Source: Ignavibacteriales bacterium
GTDB taxonomy: Bacteria; Bacteroidota; Ignavibacteria; Ignavibacteriales; Melioribacteraceae
NCBI GenBank assembly: GCA_026390775.1
Contig: JAPLFF010000007.1
Coordinates: 248,001-312,000 of the forward strand
Reading direction: 5' to 3'
DNA length: 64,000 bases
Each line of letters opens with the position of its first letter. The stretch's first letter is position 1. Below the pieces are notes generated by a model. The model did not search any database, was not told the origin of the DNA, and saw only the letters and a program-made list of their open reading frames with translations. Positions 25,687 to 35,151 of the stretch are shown piece after piece. A program made the position numbers and the translations under genes.

Positions 25687-25760
25687 TGGCTGCCGGGAGA
25701 GGAGTCGAACCTCTACAGACGCCTCCAAAGGGCGTTGTCCTGCCATTAGACGACCCGGCA
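25687..25760 (-). tRNA. tRNA-Gln (UUG), with encoded CCA, inside the spc operon
   Basis: 74 nt cloverleaf on the minus strand: acceptor TGCCGGG/CCCGGCA, D-stem GTC/GAC, anticodon stem ACGCC/GGCGT with loop CTTTGGA (anticodon TTG), T-arm AGAGG-TTCGACT-CCTCT, discriminator G and CCA encoded. It lies 4 bp after the rplR stop and 57 bp before rpsE, in the direction of the ribosomal genes, so it must be cut out of the ribosomal-protein mRNA. The four other tRNAs in the window have no encoded CCA. Confidence 0.95.
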
Positions 25761-25764
25761 GTTT

Positions 25765-26130
25765 CTATAACTTTAATCCGCCTTCGCGAGCTCCCTCGGC
25801 TACAGCTTGAACTCTGCCGTGGTACTCATAACCACTTCTATCAAATACAACAGTGGTAATACCTTTTTCCAATGCTTTCTTTGCTACTAATTTTCCAACC
25901 ATTTTACTTTTCGAAACTTTTCCTTTTAAACTTTTTACTTCTTCAACTATTTCTTTCGAAAGTGAAGATGCAGCAACTAATGTTACACCTTTTACATCAT
26001 CAACCAACTGAGCATGCATGTTGTTCAAACTTCTAAACACAGTTAAACGCGGACGATCTGCAGTCCCGGAAAGTTTTTTACGAACTCTAACTTTTTTTCT
26101 TGTTCTTCTTTTATTGTCTTTCAAAAACAT
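25765..26130 (-). CDS. rplR: 50S ribosomal protein L18
   Basis: 121 residues, binds 5S rRNA. Signatures: [37 protein letters not shown] and the end [28 protein letters not shown] start, 16 bp after rplF. Directly followed by the tRNA-Gln gene rather than rpsE. Confidence 0.96.
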   Translation of the reverse strand: MFLKDNKRRTRKKVRVRKKLSGTADRPRLTVFRSLNNMHAQLVDDVKGVTLVAASSLSKEIVEEVKSLKGKVSKSKMVGKLVAKKALEKGITTVVFDRSGYEYHGRVQAVAEGAREGGLKL

Positions 26131-26146
26131 TTTTCAAATTCTCCTA

Positions 26147-26683
26147 TTACTTACCTGCAGTTTTGCCAGCTTTGCGGACAATAACTTCTCCGGTATACTT
26201 AATACCTTTACCTTTGTAAGGTTCAGGTTTCTTGAATGATCTTATTTTAGCTGCAATTAATCCCACTAACTCTTTATCGCTTCCGAATATTTTTATTTGC
26301 GTAGGAAGAGGAATTTCAAATTTAATTCCTGGTGGAGGCATAAGAAGAATCGGGTGAGAATAACCCAAATTAAATAATGCTGCTTCTCCTTTTGCTTCAA
26401 CTTTATAACCTACGCCAACTATTTCTAGAGATTTAGAATATCCTTCGGTAACACCTTTAACCATATTTGCAATAAGTGCACGTGTTAAACCGTGAAGCGC
26501 TCTATTTTGTTTTTGATCATCCGGTCTTGTAACAATAATTTCATCCTTTTGAATATCAACTATCATATTAGGATGAATTTTCATTTGAAGTTCGCCTAGT
26601 TTACCTTTTACTTTTATGGTCCCGTCGGTCTTCGTTACTGTTACTCCTTGGATCGGTACTGGTTTTTTACCTATTCGTGACAA
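26147..26683 (-). CDS. rplF: 50S ribosomal protein L6
   Basis: 178 residues in two repeated RNA-binding folds; SRIGKKPVPIQGVTV at the start and PEPYKGKGIKYTGEVIVRKAGK at the end are diagnostic. Start codon is TTG, preceded by AAGGA. Lies near the factor-binding site of the ribosome. 23 bp after rpsH. Confidence 0.96.
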   Translation of the reverse strand: MSRIGKKPVPIQGVTVTKTDGTIKVKGKLGELQMKIHPNMIVDIQKDEIIVTRPDDQKQNRALHGLTRALIANMVKGVTEGYSKSLEIVGVGYKVEAKGEAALFNLGYSHPILLMPPPGIKFEIPLPTQIKIFGSDKELVGLIAAKIRSFKKPEPYKGKGIKYTGEVIVRKAGKTAGK

Positions 26684-26706
26684 TTTCTATTCCTTATTAA
26701 AATTTT

Positions 26707-27102
26707 TTACCAAACGTGGCAGACTACTTCTCCACCAACAGTTTCTTTTTTTGCTTGTTTACCAGTTAATAAACCTTTGGGTGTTGAAAGAACTGCCATT
26801 CCAAGTCCATTCAACACGCGCGGAAGTTCATCCTTGCTTACGTAATTTCTTAAGCCGGGTTTTGAAATTCTTTTTATTCCGGTAATTGATGGAACTCCGT
26901 TAACATACTGAAGATGTACTCTAAGAACATTCTGTTTATGATCTTCAACGACGTTAAAATCTCTGATAAATTTGTTGTTCTTTAAAATCTCTGCTAAACT
27001 AATCTTCATTTTTGATGATGGAATATCAACAAATTTCTTTTTTGCCTTAGCAGCGTTTCTAATTCTAGTTAAAAAATCCGCAATCGGATCGGTAGTATTC
27101 AT
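26707..27102 (-). CDS. rpsH: 30S ribosomal protein S8
   Basis: 131 residues: [26 protein letters not shown], read as [13 protein letters not shown] plus a basic segment, and the C-terminal [22 protein letters not shown]. Primary 16S rRNA binder and, in many bacteria, translational repressor of the spc operon. ATG, 17 bp after rpsN. Confidence 0.96.
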   Translation of the reverse strand: MNTTDPIADFLTRIRNAAKAKKKFVDIPSSKMKISLAEILKNNKFIRDFNVVEDHKQNVLRVHLQYVNGVPSITGIKRISKPGLRNYVSKDELPRVLNGLGMAVLSTPKGLLTGKQAKKETVGGEVVCHVW

Positions 27103-27119
27103 TTACATTTCTCCTTCGA

Positions 27120-27389
27120 TTACCAACTTGCTTTTTTTAAACCGGGAATTTCACCTCGCAAAGCCATTTCGCGAAGCACTAAACGAGAGACACCAAATTT
27201 TCTGTAATAAGCTCTCGGTCTTCCGGTCATTTTACATCTGTTATGCAAACGGGTGGCAGAAGAATTTCTGGGAAGGAGCTGCAATGCATCATAATCACCC
27301 TTCTCTTTCAATTCTTTTCTCTGCTTTGCGAATTTCTCATTGAGTACTCTTCTTTTTTCTTCGCGTGCGAGTAAACTTTTTCTTGCCAT
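27120..27389 (-). CDS. rpsN: 30S ribosomal protein S14, zinc-independent long form
   Basis: 89 residues. [29 protein letters not shown] is the S14 core in two adjoining pieces; only a single Cys is present where the short zinc-binding form would have CxxC pairs, so this is the C-minus long form. Note that S4 and L36 in the same cluster keep their zinc sites. ATG start. Confidence 0.95.
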   Translation of the reverse strand: MARKSLLAREEKRRVLNEKFAKQRKELKEKGDYDALQLLPRNSSATRLHNRCKMTGRPRAYYRKFGVSRLVLREMALRGEIPGLKKASW

Positions 27390-27398
27390 GTTTTCCCT

Positions 27399-28052
27399 TT
27401 AATTAATTTCTTTTTTTCTAAACGGTAACCCAAAAGCAACTAACAATTCGAAAGCTTCTTTATCTGTTTTTGCTGTTGTAACAAATGTAATATCCATTCC
27501 TAAAATCTTTGTTACTTTGTCCGAATTGATCTCAGGGAATATGATTTGATCTTTTATTCCAAGAGTATAGTTTCCACGACCATCGAATGATTTATCAGGT
27601 ACACCGCGGAAATCTCGAACTCGAGGTAATGCAAGAGAAACGAAACGATCTAAAAATTCATACATCATTTCTCTTCGTAAAGTTACTTTTGCACCAATTT
27701 TCATTCCTTCGCGCAACTTGAAATTGGATATTGATTTTTTAGAAATTCGTACGGATGCTTTTTGACCGGTTATTGTTTCAAGATCTTTAACAGCTTCATC
27801 TAATATTTTAGGATCTTGAACTGCCTGACCAACACCCATATTAACAACTATCCTATCTAACCGAGGAACTTCCATAATACTTTTGTAGCCGAATTGCTCT
27901 TTAAGTTTTGGAACGATCTCTTTAGAATATTTTTCTTTTAACCGAGCAGGAATTTTAGGTTCAACAACTTTAGGTTCAGCAGTTTTTTTAACTTCTGCTT
28001 CCTTACCTTTTTTTTCTTTCTGCTCTTTTTTCTCTTTTTGTTCTTTTGCCAT
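27399..28052 (-). CDS. rplE: 50S ribosomal protein L5 with charged N-terminal extension
   Basis: 217 residues against about 180 in most bacteria. Residues 1-36 are almost entirely Lys/Glu with a few Ala/Pro; the L5 domain starts at [21 protein letters not shown] and includes [16 protein letters not shown] and [13 protein letters not shown]5 carries 5S rRNA and touches P-site tRNA and the 30S head. ATG start 24 bp after rplX; the extension is in the same good frame, so it looks genuine. Confidence 0.95.
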   Translation of the reverse strand: MAKEQKEKKEQKEKKGKEAEVKKTAEPKVVEPKIPARLKEKYSKEIVPKLKEQFGYKSIMEVPRLDRIVVNMGVGQAVQDPKILDEAVKDLETITGQKASVRISKKSISNFKLREGMKIGAKVTLRREMMYEFLDRFVSLALPRVRDFRGVPDKSFDGRGNYTLGIKDQIIFPEINSDKVTKILGMDITFVTTAKTDKEAFELLVAFGLPFRKKEIN

Positions 28053-28076
28053 TGCGATTATGCATCCTTAAAATTA

Positions 28077-28403
28077 TTAACCAAGCATTTCGCCGCTTGT
28101 TCTGCTGACTCTTGCACTTTTCTTTTTGCCAGTTTTTTCATCTATAATTAATTTAGAACCGATTCTTGTTTTTTCATTTGTTTTAGGATCAAGAATCATA
28201 ATATTAGAAACATTAACCGGAGCTTCTTTTTCTGTGATTCCACCTTGAGGATTTTTCTGAGTCGGTTTTGTATGACGTTTACGTAGATTAACGCCTTCCA
28301 CAATAACTCTATTAATCTTTGGTAATACTTTTAAAACTTTTCCGGTTTTACCTCTGTTATTTCCGGCTATCACTATAACATTATCGTTTTTTCTGATCTT
28401 CAT
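28077..28403 (-). CDS. rplX: 50S ribosomal protein L24
   Basis: 108 residues with a KOW motif at the start (VIVIAGNNRGKTGKVLKVL) and VEGVNLRKRHTKPTQKNPQGG. Early assembly initiator at the 5' domain of 23S rRNA. ATG, 9 bp after rplN. Confidence 0.96.
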   Translation of the reverse strand: MKIRKNDNVIVIAGNNRGKTGKVLKVLPKINRVIVEGVNLRKRHTKPTQKNPQGGITEKEAPVNVSNIMILDPKTNEKTRIGSKLIIDEKTGKKKSARVSRTSGEMLG

Positions 28404-28412
28404 TTTCTATCC

Positions 28413-28781
28413 TTATAAAACTTCTGGTGCTAGAGAAATTATTTTCATAAATTTTTTATCTCTTAGTTCTCTTGCAACCGGGCCAAAGATACGTGTTCCT
28501 TTCGGTTCACCTTGAGGATTTAATAATACTGCAGCATTTTCATCAAAGCGTATATATGAACCGTCTTTTCTTCTAACTTCTTTTTTAGTTCTAACAACAA
28601 CGGCGCGAGATACTTCCCCTTTTTTAACGCCGCCGCCTGGAATAGCGGATCTAACACTAACAACAATAACATCACCAACACTAGCATAACGACGGTTACT
28701 TCCGCCAAGTACTCTAATGCATCTTACTTTCTTGGCTCCGGAATTATCCGCAACAACTAAATTTGTTTCTTCTTGTACCAT
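28413..28781 (-). CDS. rplN: 50S ribosomal protein L14
   Basis: 122 residues: [37 protein letters not shown] and the end IISLAPEVL are typical. It forms an intersubunit bridge with 16S rRNA. ATG; the 43-bp gap to rpsQ upstream is longer than its neighbours because it holds a short GC-rich palindrome. Confidence 0.97.
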   Translation of the reverse strand: MVQEETNLVVADNSGAKKVRCIRVLGGSNRRYASVGDVIVVSVRSAIPGGGVKKGEVSRAVVVRTKKEVRRKDGSYIRFDENAAVLLNPQGEPKGTRIFGPVARELRDKKFMKIISLAPEVL

Positions 28782-28803
28782 GATCTATCTGCTCCTCATC
28801 AAA

Positions 28804-28820
28804 CCTGCCTGCCGGCAAGC
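28804..28820. repeat. GC-rich palindromic element of the CCTGCCTGCCGGCA type
   Basis: CCTGCCTGCCGGCAAGC between rplN and rpsQ, with the perfect core TGCCGGCA (28810-28817), stands out in an AT-rich context. Read on the plus strand it encodes Lys-Pro-Ala-Cys-Arg-Gln-Ala, the PACRQA peptide that marks dispersed palindromes mistranslated in many Bacteroidota-type genomes. Here the second arm is shortened. Confidence 0.5.
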
Positions 28821-28824
28821 TTAT

Positions 28825-29082
28825 TTACTTGGCTTTTTCAACAACTTCAACCAAGCGCCATTTTTTTCTTTTACTCAAAGGACGAGTTTCCATAATCTTA
28901 ACAACATCTCCGATAGTGCATTCATTTTTCTCATCGTGAGCCATTAATTTTGTGGTCTTCTTAAAATATTTTTTGTAAAGCGGATGAGCAATGCGTCTCT
29001 CAATAGCTACTATAATACTTTTCTGCATCTTATTGCTAACAACAGTACCGATCCTTGTCTTTCTAATACTTCTTTTCTCCAT
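28825..29082 (-). CDS. rpsQ: 30S ribosomal protein S17
   Basis: 85 residues: [38 protein letters not shown] and [20 protein letters not shown] identify S17, an OB-fold primary 16S rRNA binder. ATG with AGGA-type site. 17 bp after rpmC. Confidence 0.97.
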   Translation of the reverse strand: MEKRSIRKTRIGTVVSNKMQKSIIVAIERRIAHPLYKKYFKKTTKLMAHDEKNECTIGDVVKIMETRPLSKRKKWRLVEVVEKAK

Positions 29083-29099
29083 AGGAAATCGAATACTCC

Positions 29100-29318
29100 T
29101 TATTTATTTGCCTTTGAGTTTTTTGTTTCCTGCATCTCTCGTTCTTTTAGAATAGTTTTCATCTTTGCAATATCTCTTCTGACAAGACGCAGTTTTGCTG
29201 TGTTAGTTAATTGTTTTAATTCCTGTTGAAATTTCAGATCCACTAAATTTTTTTGATCCTCAAGAATTCTTTTCTTGATCTCATCAGTAGACATTTCTCT
29301 TATTTCAAAAATCTTCAT
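29100..29318 (-). CDS. rpmC: 50S ribosomal protein L29
   Basis: 72 residues, a two-helix hairpin protein near the peptide exit: [26 protein letters not shown] then [19 protein letters not shown], given here as two short pieces. ATG; 16 bp after rplP. Confidence 0.95.
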   Translation of the reverse strand: MKIFEIREMSTDEIKKRILEDQKNLVDLKFQQELKQLTNTAKLRLVRRDIAKMKTILKEREMQETKNSKANK

Positions 29319-29334
29319 TTTCTCTTAAATCCTT

Positions 29335-29754
29335 TTATGATTCTAAGTCCGGACGTTGAGTAATTTTTGTTTTGATCGGTAGTTTATGAGAAGCAAGGTT
29401 TAATGCTTCAACTGCTGTCTTCTTATCAACACCGCCAATCTCAAACATAATTCTACCGGGTTTTACTACAGCAACCCAAAATTCCGGTGGACCTTTTCCT
29501 TTGCCCATTCTTGTTTCAAGAGGTTTCTTAGTAACTGGTTTATCCGGAAAAATTCTAATCCACATTTTTCCATCTCTCTTCATATGACGTGATAAAGCAA
29601 CACGGCATGCTTCAATCTGACGACTTGTAATCCAAGCCGGTTCCAATGCTTTCAATCCGTAATCGCCAAAGTTAACAAGATAACCGCGTGTAGCTTTTCC
29701 GGCTCTTCTACCTCTATGTGCTTTACGAAACTTTACTCTTTTGGGCATTAACAT
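29335..29754 (-). CDS. rplP: 50S ribosomal protein L16
   Basis: 139 residues. [16 protein letters not shown] at the start, [19 protein letters not shown] and the universally conserved [17 protein letters not shown]16 is needed for A-site tRNA placement and late 50S assembly. The start MLMPKR matches the family pattern MLxPKR, so the first ATG is kept although another lies two codons on. Confidence 0.97.
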   Translation of the reverse strand: MLMPKRVKFRKAHRGRRAGKATRGYLVNFGDYGLKALEPAWITSRQIEACRVALSRHMKRDGKMWIRIFPDKPVTKKPLETRMGKGKGPPEFWVAVVKPGRIMFEIGGVDKKTAVEALNLASHKLPIKTKITQRPDLES

Positions 29755-29775
29755 TAGAAAAACTCCTCAAGCTCT

Positions 29776-30417
29776 TTATTCGGATGAACGTTTACCTAAA
29801 ATTTCTCCGCGGCAAATCCAAACTTTAACACCAATCGAACCATAAATTGTATGCGCGGTTGCCGTTGCATAATCTATATCTGCTCGGATTGTGTGCAACG
29901 GAATTCTTCCTTCTTTATATTGTTCGGTACGGGCCATTTCAGAACCGGCTAATCTTCCTGCGCACATAATTCTTATTCCTTCAGCACCCATTCTCATAGC
30001 AGATGTAATTGATTGCTTCATGGCTCTTCTAAATGAAACTCTTCCTTCGATCTGACGTGAAATGTTTTCTGCAACTAATGCTGCATCAAGTTCAGGTCTC
30101 TTAATTTCTGTAATTTGAATCTTAACTTCTTTTTCGGTTAATTTTCTTAATTCTTCTTCGATCTGTGCTATCTCTTTTCCACTTTTGCCAATTACTACAC
30201 CGGGTCTTGATGTATGAATAGTCAAAATTATATTCTTGGAAGTTCTATCTATTATAATAGATGAGATACCTGCATTTTGTAATCTTTTTCTTATATAGGT
30301 TCTAAGTTTTTTATCTTCAACAAGTTTTGTTGCATAACTTTTGTTTTCGTACCAATTCGAATCCCATCCTCTAATGATACCTACTCTAAAACCAATTGGA
30401 TTTACCTTTTGACCCAA
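29776..30417 (-). CDS. rpsC: 30S ribosomal protein S3
   Basis: 213 residues with a KH domain carrying [17 protein letters not shown] and the C-terminal domain [21 protein letters not shown] plus [10 protein letters not shown]. Part of the mRNA entry helicase site. Start is TTG ([12 protein letters not shown] follows) with GAGGAAG close upstream. Confidence 0.97.
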   Translation of the reverse strand: MGQKVNPIGFRVGIIRGWDSNWYENKSYATKLVEDKKLRTYIRKRLQNAGISSIIIDRTSKNIILTIHTSRPGVVIGKSGKEIAQIEEELRKLTEKEVKIQITEIKRPELDAALVAENISRQIEGRVSFRRAMKQSITSAMRMGAEGIRIMCAGRLAGSEMARTEQYKEGRIPLHTIRADIDYATATAHTIYGSIGVKVWICRGEILGKRSSE

Positions 30418-30432
30418 AACTTCCTCCTCAGA

Positions 30433-30777
30433 TTACTTTTTTGTAGCAACGACAATTGTTACGTGATTAGATCGTTTTCTTATTCTATATGCTCTCCCCA
30501 TTGGTGCGGGAGAAATTCTCTTTAGTGTTGGTCCTACATTTACAAAAGCTTCTTTAACAAATAAGTCAGAGACTTCGTGCTTAGTATTATCATCTTTATT
30601 CATTAAATTAGAAACAGCGGAACGTAAAACTTTTTCCGCATCCTTTGAAGAATGCTTTGGCGAAAAGTGAAGTATCTCAATTGCTTGATCTACAGATTTA
30701 CCTCTGATTATATCCACCACCAATCTCATCTTACGGGGAGATGTTCCAATATATCTATGAATTGATTTAGCTTCCAT
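30433..30777 (-). CDS. rplV: 50S ribosomal protein L22
   Basis: 114 residues from the ATG at 30777: MEAKSIHRYIGTSPRKMRLV, then the tunnel-loop hairpin RISPAPMGRAYRIRKRSNHVTI. A longer open frame reaches back to 30882 but would overlap rpsS by about 90 bp; the ribosome-binding site AAGGATAGGA just before 30777 decides for the shorter form, which has the normal family length. 13 bp after rpsS. Confidence 0.95.
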   Translation of the reverse strand: MEAKSIHRYIGTSPRKMRLVVDIIRGKSVDQAIEILHFSPKHSSKDAEKVLRSAVSNLMNKDDNTKHEVSDLFVKEAFVNVGPTLKRISPAPMGRAYRIRKRSNHVTIVVATKK

Positions 30778-30790
30778 TATCCTATCCTTA

Positions 30791-31081
30791 TTACTCTTTA
30801 ACTTTAGATGCTTTTTCAGCTTTTGTACCGGGATGACCTCTGAAAATTCTTGTCGGTGAAAATTCTCCGAGCTTATGGCCAACCATATTTTCAGAAATAT
30901 AAACCGGAATCATTTTATTACCGTTATGAACAGCAATTGTATGTCCCACAAAATCCGGAGTAATAGTGCTTGAACGTGACCAGGTTTTGATTATTTTTTT
31001 CTGATTAGTTTCGTTGAGCTTTTTTACTTTCTCCATCAACTTAATGTCGATGTATGGACCTTTTTTTACTGACCTTGGCAT
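30791..31081 (-). CDS. rpsS: 30S ribosomal protein S19
   Basis: 96 residues: [40 protein letters not shown] and [16 protein letters not shown] are diagnostic. Forms the S13-S19 head dimer. ATG, 13 bp after rplB. Confidence 0.97.
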   Translation of the reverse strand: MPRSVKKGPYIDIKLMEKVKKLNETNQKKIIKTWSRSSTITPDFVGHTIAVHNGNKMIPVYISENMVGHKLGEFSPTRIFRGHPGTKAEKASKVKE

Positions 31082-31094
31082 ATTTTATTCTAAC

Positions 31095-31919
31095 CTATTT
31101 TCTTCTTTTAACTATGTATTTGTTAGTTCTATTTTTTTTCTTTCTTGTCTTCAAACCTTTTGCTTTTTGTCCCCAAGGTGAAACCGGATGTCCTCCACCT
31201 GATGTTTTACCTTCACCGCCACCCATCGGGTGATCAACTGGATTCATTGCAACACCACGAGTATGTGGACGAATACCTAACCATCTGCTTCTTCCTGCTT
31301 TACCAAGACTAATATTTTCATGATCAATATTTCCAACAACACCATAAGTAGCCATACACTCAACACTAACCATTCTTACTTCACCTGATGGCATTTTTAA
31401 TTGAGCAAACTTTCCCTCACGTGCCATTAACTGAATTGATGCACCTGCTGATCTTCCAAGCTGTCCGCCTTTACCGGGTTTCATTTCCACGTTATGAATA
31501 AAACTTGCAAGTGGAATTTCTTTTAATGGTAATGCATTACCGACTTTTATTTCTGAACCGCTACCGGAAATAATAGAATCACCAACTTTCAAACCGTCAG
31601 GAGCGATAATATATCTTTTTTCTCCATCTGCATAATTAAGAAGAGCTATTCTTGAAGTTCTATTAGGATCATATTCAATTGAAAAAACTTTTGCAGGAAT
31701 TCCATTTTTATCACGTTTAAAATCAATTACTCTGTAACGTCTCTTATGTCCACCGCCGCGATGACGTGAAGTCACTCTACCAAGATTATTTCTTCCACCG
31801 GATTTTTTTATTACACCGGTCAAAGATTTTTCCGGAGTAGATTTTGTAATCTCTTCAAACGAAGAGATACTCATAAATCTTGTTCCGGGAGTATTTGGTT
31901 TTAATTTTCTAATTGCCAT
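31095..31919 (-). CDS. rplB: 50S ribosomal protein L2
   Basis: 274 residues. Two SH3-like/OB folds with [17 protein letters not shown], and the functionally essential C-terminal loop [20 protein letters not shown] containing the conserved His near the peptidyl-transferase centre. ATG; 26 bp after rplW. Confidence 0.98.
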   Translation of the reverse strand: MAIRKLKPNTPGTRFMSISSFEEITKSTPEKSLTGVIKKSGGRNNLGRVTSRHRGGGHKRRYRVIDFKRDKNGIPAKVFSIEYDPNRTSRIALLNYADGEKRYIIAPDGLKVGDSIISGSGSEIKVGNALPLKEIPLASFIHNVEMKPGKGGQLGRSAGASIQLMAREGKFAQLKMPSGEVRMVSVECMATYGVVGNIDHENISLGKAGRSRWLGIRPHTRGVAMNPVDHPMGGGEGKTSGGGHPVSPWGQKAKGLKTRKKKNRTNKYIVKRRK

Positions 31920-31945
31920 TTAATTTAAGCTCCGATTCGGTAATA

Positions 31946-32242
31946 CTATGCTTGACTAAAAATATCTATTGTCTGACCTTCTTTTAAGGTAATAACTGCT
32001 TTTTTGAATTTAGCTGTTCTTCCAGAAAATTTGCCTTTTTTAGTAAGCTGGGTTTTCATTTTCCCTTTATATCGAATTGTATTCACGGAAGTAACATCAA
32101 CATTAAATTTTTCTTTGAGGGCTTTTGCGATTTGAATTTTATTAGCATCTACTGCAACAATAAATCCAAATTTATTAGAATGTTTTTCGCTGATACCACT
32201 CATCTTTTCAGTAACTAAAGGGCGTATTAAAACACTTTTCAT
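31946..32242 (-). CDS. rplW: 50S ribosomal protein L23
   Basis: 98 residues: LIRPLVTEKMSGISEKHSNKFGFIV and VTSVNTIRYKGKMK identify L23, the docking site for trigger factor and SRP at the tunnel exit. ATG, 12 bp after rplD. Confidence 0.96.
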   Translation of the reverse strand: MKSVLIRPLVTEKMSGISEKHSNKFGFIVAVDANKIQIAKALKEKFNVDVTSVNTIRYKGKMKTQLTKKGKFSGRTAKFKKAVITLKEGQTIDIFSQA

Positions 32243-32254
32243 TTTTAAACCAGT

Positions 32255-32881
32255 TTAATTAATTGAGCTTTCTAAAAGATTAACTGCACTTTTTTGTAAA
32301 ACTAAAACTTGATTATTCAATAGATCATATGCTGAAGCTTTGTTTGCTTCAAGAATATTTATCTTAGGAACATTTCGTCCAGACTTATATACATTCTCCT
32401 GCGTGCCATTTGTAAGTAGTAAAGTCCTTTTACCTTTTACTTTCAAAGCATTCAAAATTGAAATAAAATCTTTTGTCTTCGGCGCTTCAAAATTGAAATC
32501 TTCCACAATAAGAATTTGATTAGCTTTTGCTTTGTATGATAAAGCTGATCTTCTTGCAAGAGCTAAAACTTTCTTGTTGAGTTTCTGTCTATAATCTCTA
32601 GGTTTAGGGCCAAATATTGATCCGCCGCCAATCCAAAGAGGAGAACGTGTTGTACCTGCACGAGCACCGCCACGACCTTTTTGTTTCCAAGGTTTTTTAC
32701 CGCCGCCGCTAACTTCACTTCTTTCTTTTGCTTTGTGAGTACCTTGACGTTGATTTGCAAGGTAAGCTTTGACAGCTAAGTAAATCACATGATCGTTTGG
32801 TTCGATTTCGAAAATTTCTTTTGAGAGCTCAACTGTCTCGCCAGATTTTGTACCGTCTTGTTTATAAACTTCTAATTTCAT
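32255..32881 (-). CDS. rplD: 50S ribosomal protein L4
   Basis: 208 residues. Extended tunnel loop with RQGTHKAKERSEVSGGGKKPW and GRGGARAGTTRSP, and a C-terminal Rossmann-like domain. I prefer the ATG at 32881 (KLEVYKQDGTK follows) to a TTG three codons upstream. In other bacteria L4 represses its own S10 operon; no leader structure for that could be recognised here, where tuf precedes rpsJ. Confidence 0.96.
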   Translation of the reverse strand: MKLEVYKQDGTKSGETVELSKEIFEIEPNDHVIYLAVKAYLANQRQGTHKAKERSEVSGGGKKPWKQKGRGGARAGTTRSPLWIGGGSIFGPKPRDYRQKLNKKVLALARRSALSYKAKANQILIVEDFNFEAPKTKDFISILNALKVKGKRTLLLTNGTQENVYKSGRNVPKINILEANKASAYDLLNNQVLVLQKSAVNLLESSIN

Positions 32882-32893
32882 CTTATTCAAAAA

Positions 32894-33514
32894 TTATTTA
32901 TTGATAGCTACAATTGAATTAATGGAGCCTGGAACAGCTCCTTTTACCATAACAATATTTTTATCAGCAATTACTTTTACAACTTTAAGATTGGAAATAG
33001 TTGTATTCTCAAAACCCATTCTTCCAGCCATACGTTGACCTTTGAAAACTCTTGATGGATAAGAACTTGAACCAATAGATCCGGGAGCTCTTAATCTATC
33101 GCTTTGGCCGTGTGTTGTACCGCCGACACCGCCGAAGTTATGTCTTCTCATTACTCCTTGAAAACCTTTACCTTTATTCTTACCTGAAACTTTAACTTTA
33201 TCACCGATCTGAAAAATATCTACTTTAACTTCATCACCAATTTTAAATTGAGAAGATTCAAAGTTTCTAAACTCTTTTAGAGTCTGTGGAATTTTTAATC
33301 CGTGTTTTTTATAATAATCGAGCTGAGGTTTACTTGTTCTCTTTTCTTTCTTTTCTCCGAAACCAAGTTGAACAGCTTCATAGCCATCCTTTTCTTTTGA
33401 ACGCACAGCATAAACATTACACGGACCGGCTTCCAAGATAGTTACGGGAATAATTTGACCGTCTTCCGAGAATATATTTGTCATTCCTAATTTTTTTGCT
33501 AGCAAGCCAGGCAT
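32894..33514 (-). CDS. rplC: 50S ribosomal protein L3
   Basis: 206 residues: GLLAKKLGMTNIFSEDGQIIPVT at the start (two adjacent short pieces), GKGFQGVMRRHNFGG and GSIGSSSYPSRVFKGQRMAGRMG. L3 starts 50S assembly and reaches the peptidyl-transferase centre. ATG, 11 bp after rpsJ. Confidence 0.97.
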   Translation of the reverse strand: MPGLLAKKLGMTNIFSEDGQIIPVTILEAGPCNVYAVRSKEKDGYEAVQLGFGEKKEKRTSKPQLDYYKKHGLKIPQTLKEFRNFESSQFKIGDEVKVDIFQIGDKVKVSGKNKGKGFQGVMRRHNFGGVGGTTHGQSDRLRAPGSIGSSSYPSRVFKGQRMAGRMGFENTTISNLKVVKVIADKNIVMVKGAVPGSINSIVAINK

Positions 33515-33525
33515 TTCTATGGTTC

Positions 33526-33834
33526 CTATAACTTAATCTCAATATCGACGCCGGCAGGAATATCTAACTTGCTCAACGCGTCTACTGTTTTGTTGTTTGA
33601 GTTATGAATATCTATAATTCTTTTATGAGCCCTGATCTCAAATTGCTCTCGTGATTTTTTATCAACGTGAGGCGATCTTAAAACTGTAAAAACGGTTCTG
33701 CGTGTTGGGAGCGGAATAGGACCGGATACAACAGCACCAGTACTTTTTACAGTCTTGATAATCTTTTCAGTTGATTTATCAATAAGAATATGATCATAAG
33801 ACTTCAACTTGATTCTAATTTTCTGACCGGACAC
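33526..33834 (-). CDS. rpsJ: 30S ribosomal protein S10 (NusE)
   Basis: 102 residues: [37 protein letters not shown] and [17 protein letters not shown]. Besides its 30S-head role it partners NusB/NusG in antitermination. Start is GTG at 33834. First gene of the S10 block, 60 bp after tuf with a small hairpin between. Confidence 0.97.
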   Translation of the reverse strand: MSGQKIRIKLKSYDHILIDKSTEKIIKTVKSTGAVVSGPIPLPTRRTVFTVLRSPHVDKKSREQFEIRAHKRIIDIHNSNNKTVDALSKLDIPAGVDIEIKL

Positions 33835-33864
33835 TTTTTCTGATCTCCTTGTTCAACATAATGC

Positions 33865-33878
33865 CCCGCATTAGCGGG
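33865..33878. repeat. Short GC hairpin between tuf and rpsJ
   Basis: CCCGC (33865-33869), loop ATTA, GCGGG (33874-33878) in an otherwise AT-rich 60-bp gap. No U-run follows on the minus strand, so not a standard terminator. May be another small dispersed palindrome or a processing hairpin between str and S10 blocks. Confidence 0.45.
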
Positions 33879-33894
33879 ACTCAAATAATTTATT

Positions 33895-35100
33895 TTACTC
33901 TATAATCTTTGTTACGAAACCTGCACCAACTGTTCTACCGCCTTCACGAATAGCGAATTTCAATCCTTCTTCCATAGCAATCTCAGAAATTAGATCAATC
34001 TTAAGTTGTACGCTATCACCAGGCATCACCATTTCTGTACCTTCAGGCAATGTTGCAATACCTGTAACGTCAGTTGTTCTGAAATAGAATTGTGGTCTGT
34101 AACCATTGAAGAACGGTGTATGACGTCCGCCTTCATCTTTTGAAAGAATATAAACTTTACCTTCAAATTTCTTATGAGGGGTAATGGAACCTGTCTTTGC
34201 AAGAACCATTCCTCTTTCGATTTCATCTTTATCAATACCGCGTAAAAGAATACCGGCATTATCACCGGCTATAGCTGCATCAAGTTCTTTACGGAACATT
34301 TCGATACCGGTAACAACTGTTTTCTTATGAACTCCTAAACCGATCAATTCGATTTCTTCTGCTAATTTTACTTGACCTCTTTCAACTCTTCCTGTTGCAA
34401 CAGTACCACGACCTGTAATAGAAAATACGTCTTCAACAGGCATCAAGAACGGTTTCTCAATACTTCTTTCAGGAACAGGAATATAAGTATCAACAGCATT
34501 CATTAATTCCCAAATACAATTGTATCGAGGATCTGAAGGATCCGCACCAGATGCACCTGCTTCCAATGCATGCAAAGCAGAACCTTTAATAATTGGAATT
34601 TCGTCGCCAGGGAATTCATATTTTGTTAATAACTCTCTTAATTCCATTTCGACTAAGTCAATTAATTCTTGATCGTCAACAGCATCAACTTTATTCATGA
34701 ACACTACAATTTTTGGAACACCAACTTGACGTGCAAGCAAAATGTGTTCGCGTGTCTGTGGCATAGGACCATCTGTTGCGGCAACTACAAGAATTGCACC
34801 GTCCATTTGAGCAGCACCAGTGATCATGTTCTTAACGTAATCTGCGTGACCTGGACAGTCAACGTGAGCATAGTGCCTGTTTGCAGTTGAATATTCAACG
34901 TGAGCAGTAGCGATAGTAATACCTCTTTCTCTTTCTTCAGGTGCGTTATCGATACTGTCAAATGTTCTTATTTGAGATAAACCTTTTTTTGCTAGTGCCA
35001 TGGTGATTGCTGCAGTAAGAGTAGTTTTACCATGGTCGACGTGTCCGATAGTACCAATATTAACGTGAGGTTTACTACGGTCAAATTTTTCTTTTGCCAT
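33895..35100 (-). CDS. tuf: Elongation factor Tu
   Basis: 401 residues; brings aminoacyl-tRNA to the ribosome with GTP. G1 GHVDHGKT, G3 DCPGHAD, G4 NKVD, G5 GSALHAL, domains 2 and 3 complete to [15 protein letters not shown]. It follows fusA by 51 bp. In many Bacteroidota a tuf copy sits just before tRNA-Trp/secE; here that position holds rpmG only, so this may be the sole copy nearby. Confidence 0.98.
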   Translation of the reverse strand: MAKEKFDRSKPHVNIGTIGHVDHGKTTLTAAITMALAKKGLSQIRTFDSIDNAPEERERGITIATAHVEYSTANRHYAHVDCPGHADYVKNMITGAAQMDGAILVVAATDGPMPQTREHILLARQVGVPKIVVFMNKVDAVDDQELIDLVEMELRELLTKYEFPGDEIPIIKGSALHALEAGASGADPSDPRYNCIWELMNAVDTYIPVPERSIEKPFLMPVEDVFSITGRGTVATGRVERGQVKLAEEIELIGLGVHKKTVVTGIEMFRKELDAAIAGDNAGILLRGIDKDEIERGMVLAKTGSITPHKKFEGKVYILSKDEGGRHTPFFNGYRPQFYFRTTDVTGIATLPEGTEMVMPGDSVQLKIDLISEIAMEEGLKFAIREGGRTVGAGFVTKIIE

Positions 35101-35151
35101 CTTAAATACTCTCCTTAATGTGTTTTATTTCTTTAATGATTTATTTATTGT

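Noticed and set aside
28717-28947. Plus-strand frame across rplN-rpsQ with a KPACRQA peptide
   Set aside because: It is antisense to two ribosomal genes; the peptide simply reflects the palindromic element.
30778-30882. N-terminal extension of L22
   Set aside because: Would overlap rpsS by about 90 bp; a good ribosome-binding site precedes the internal ATG and the shorter protein has family length.
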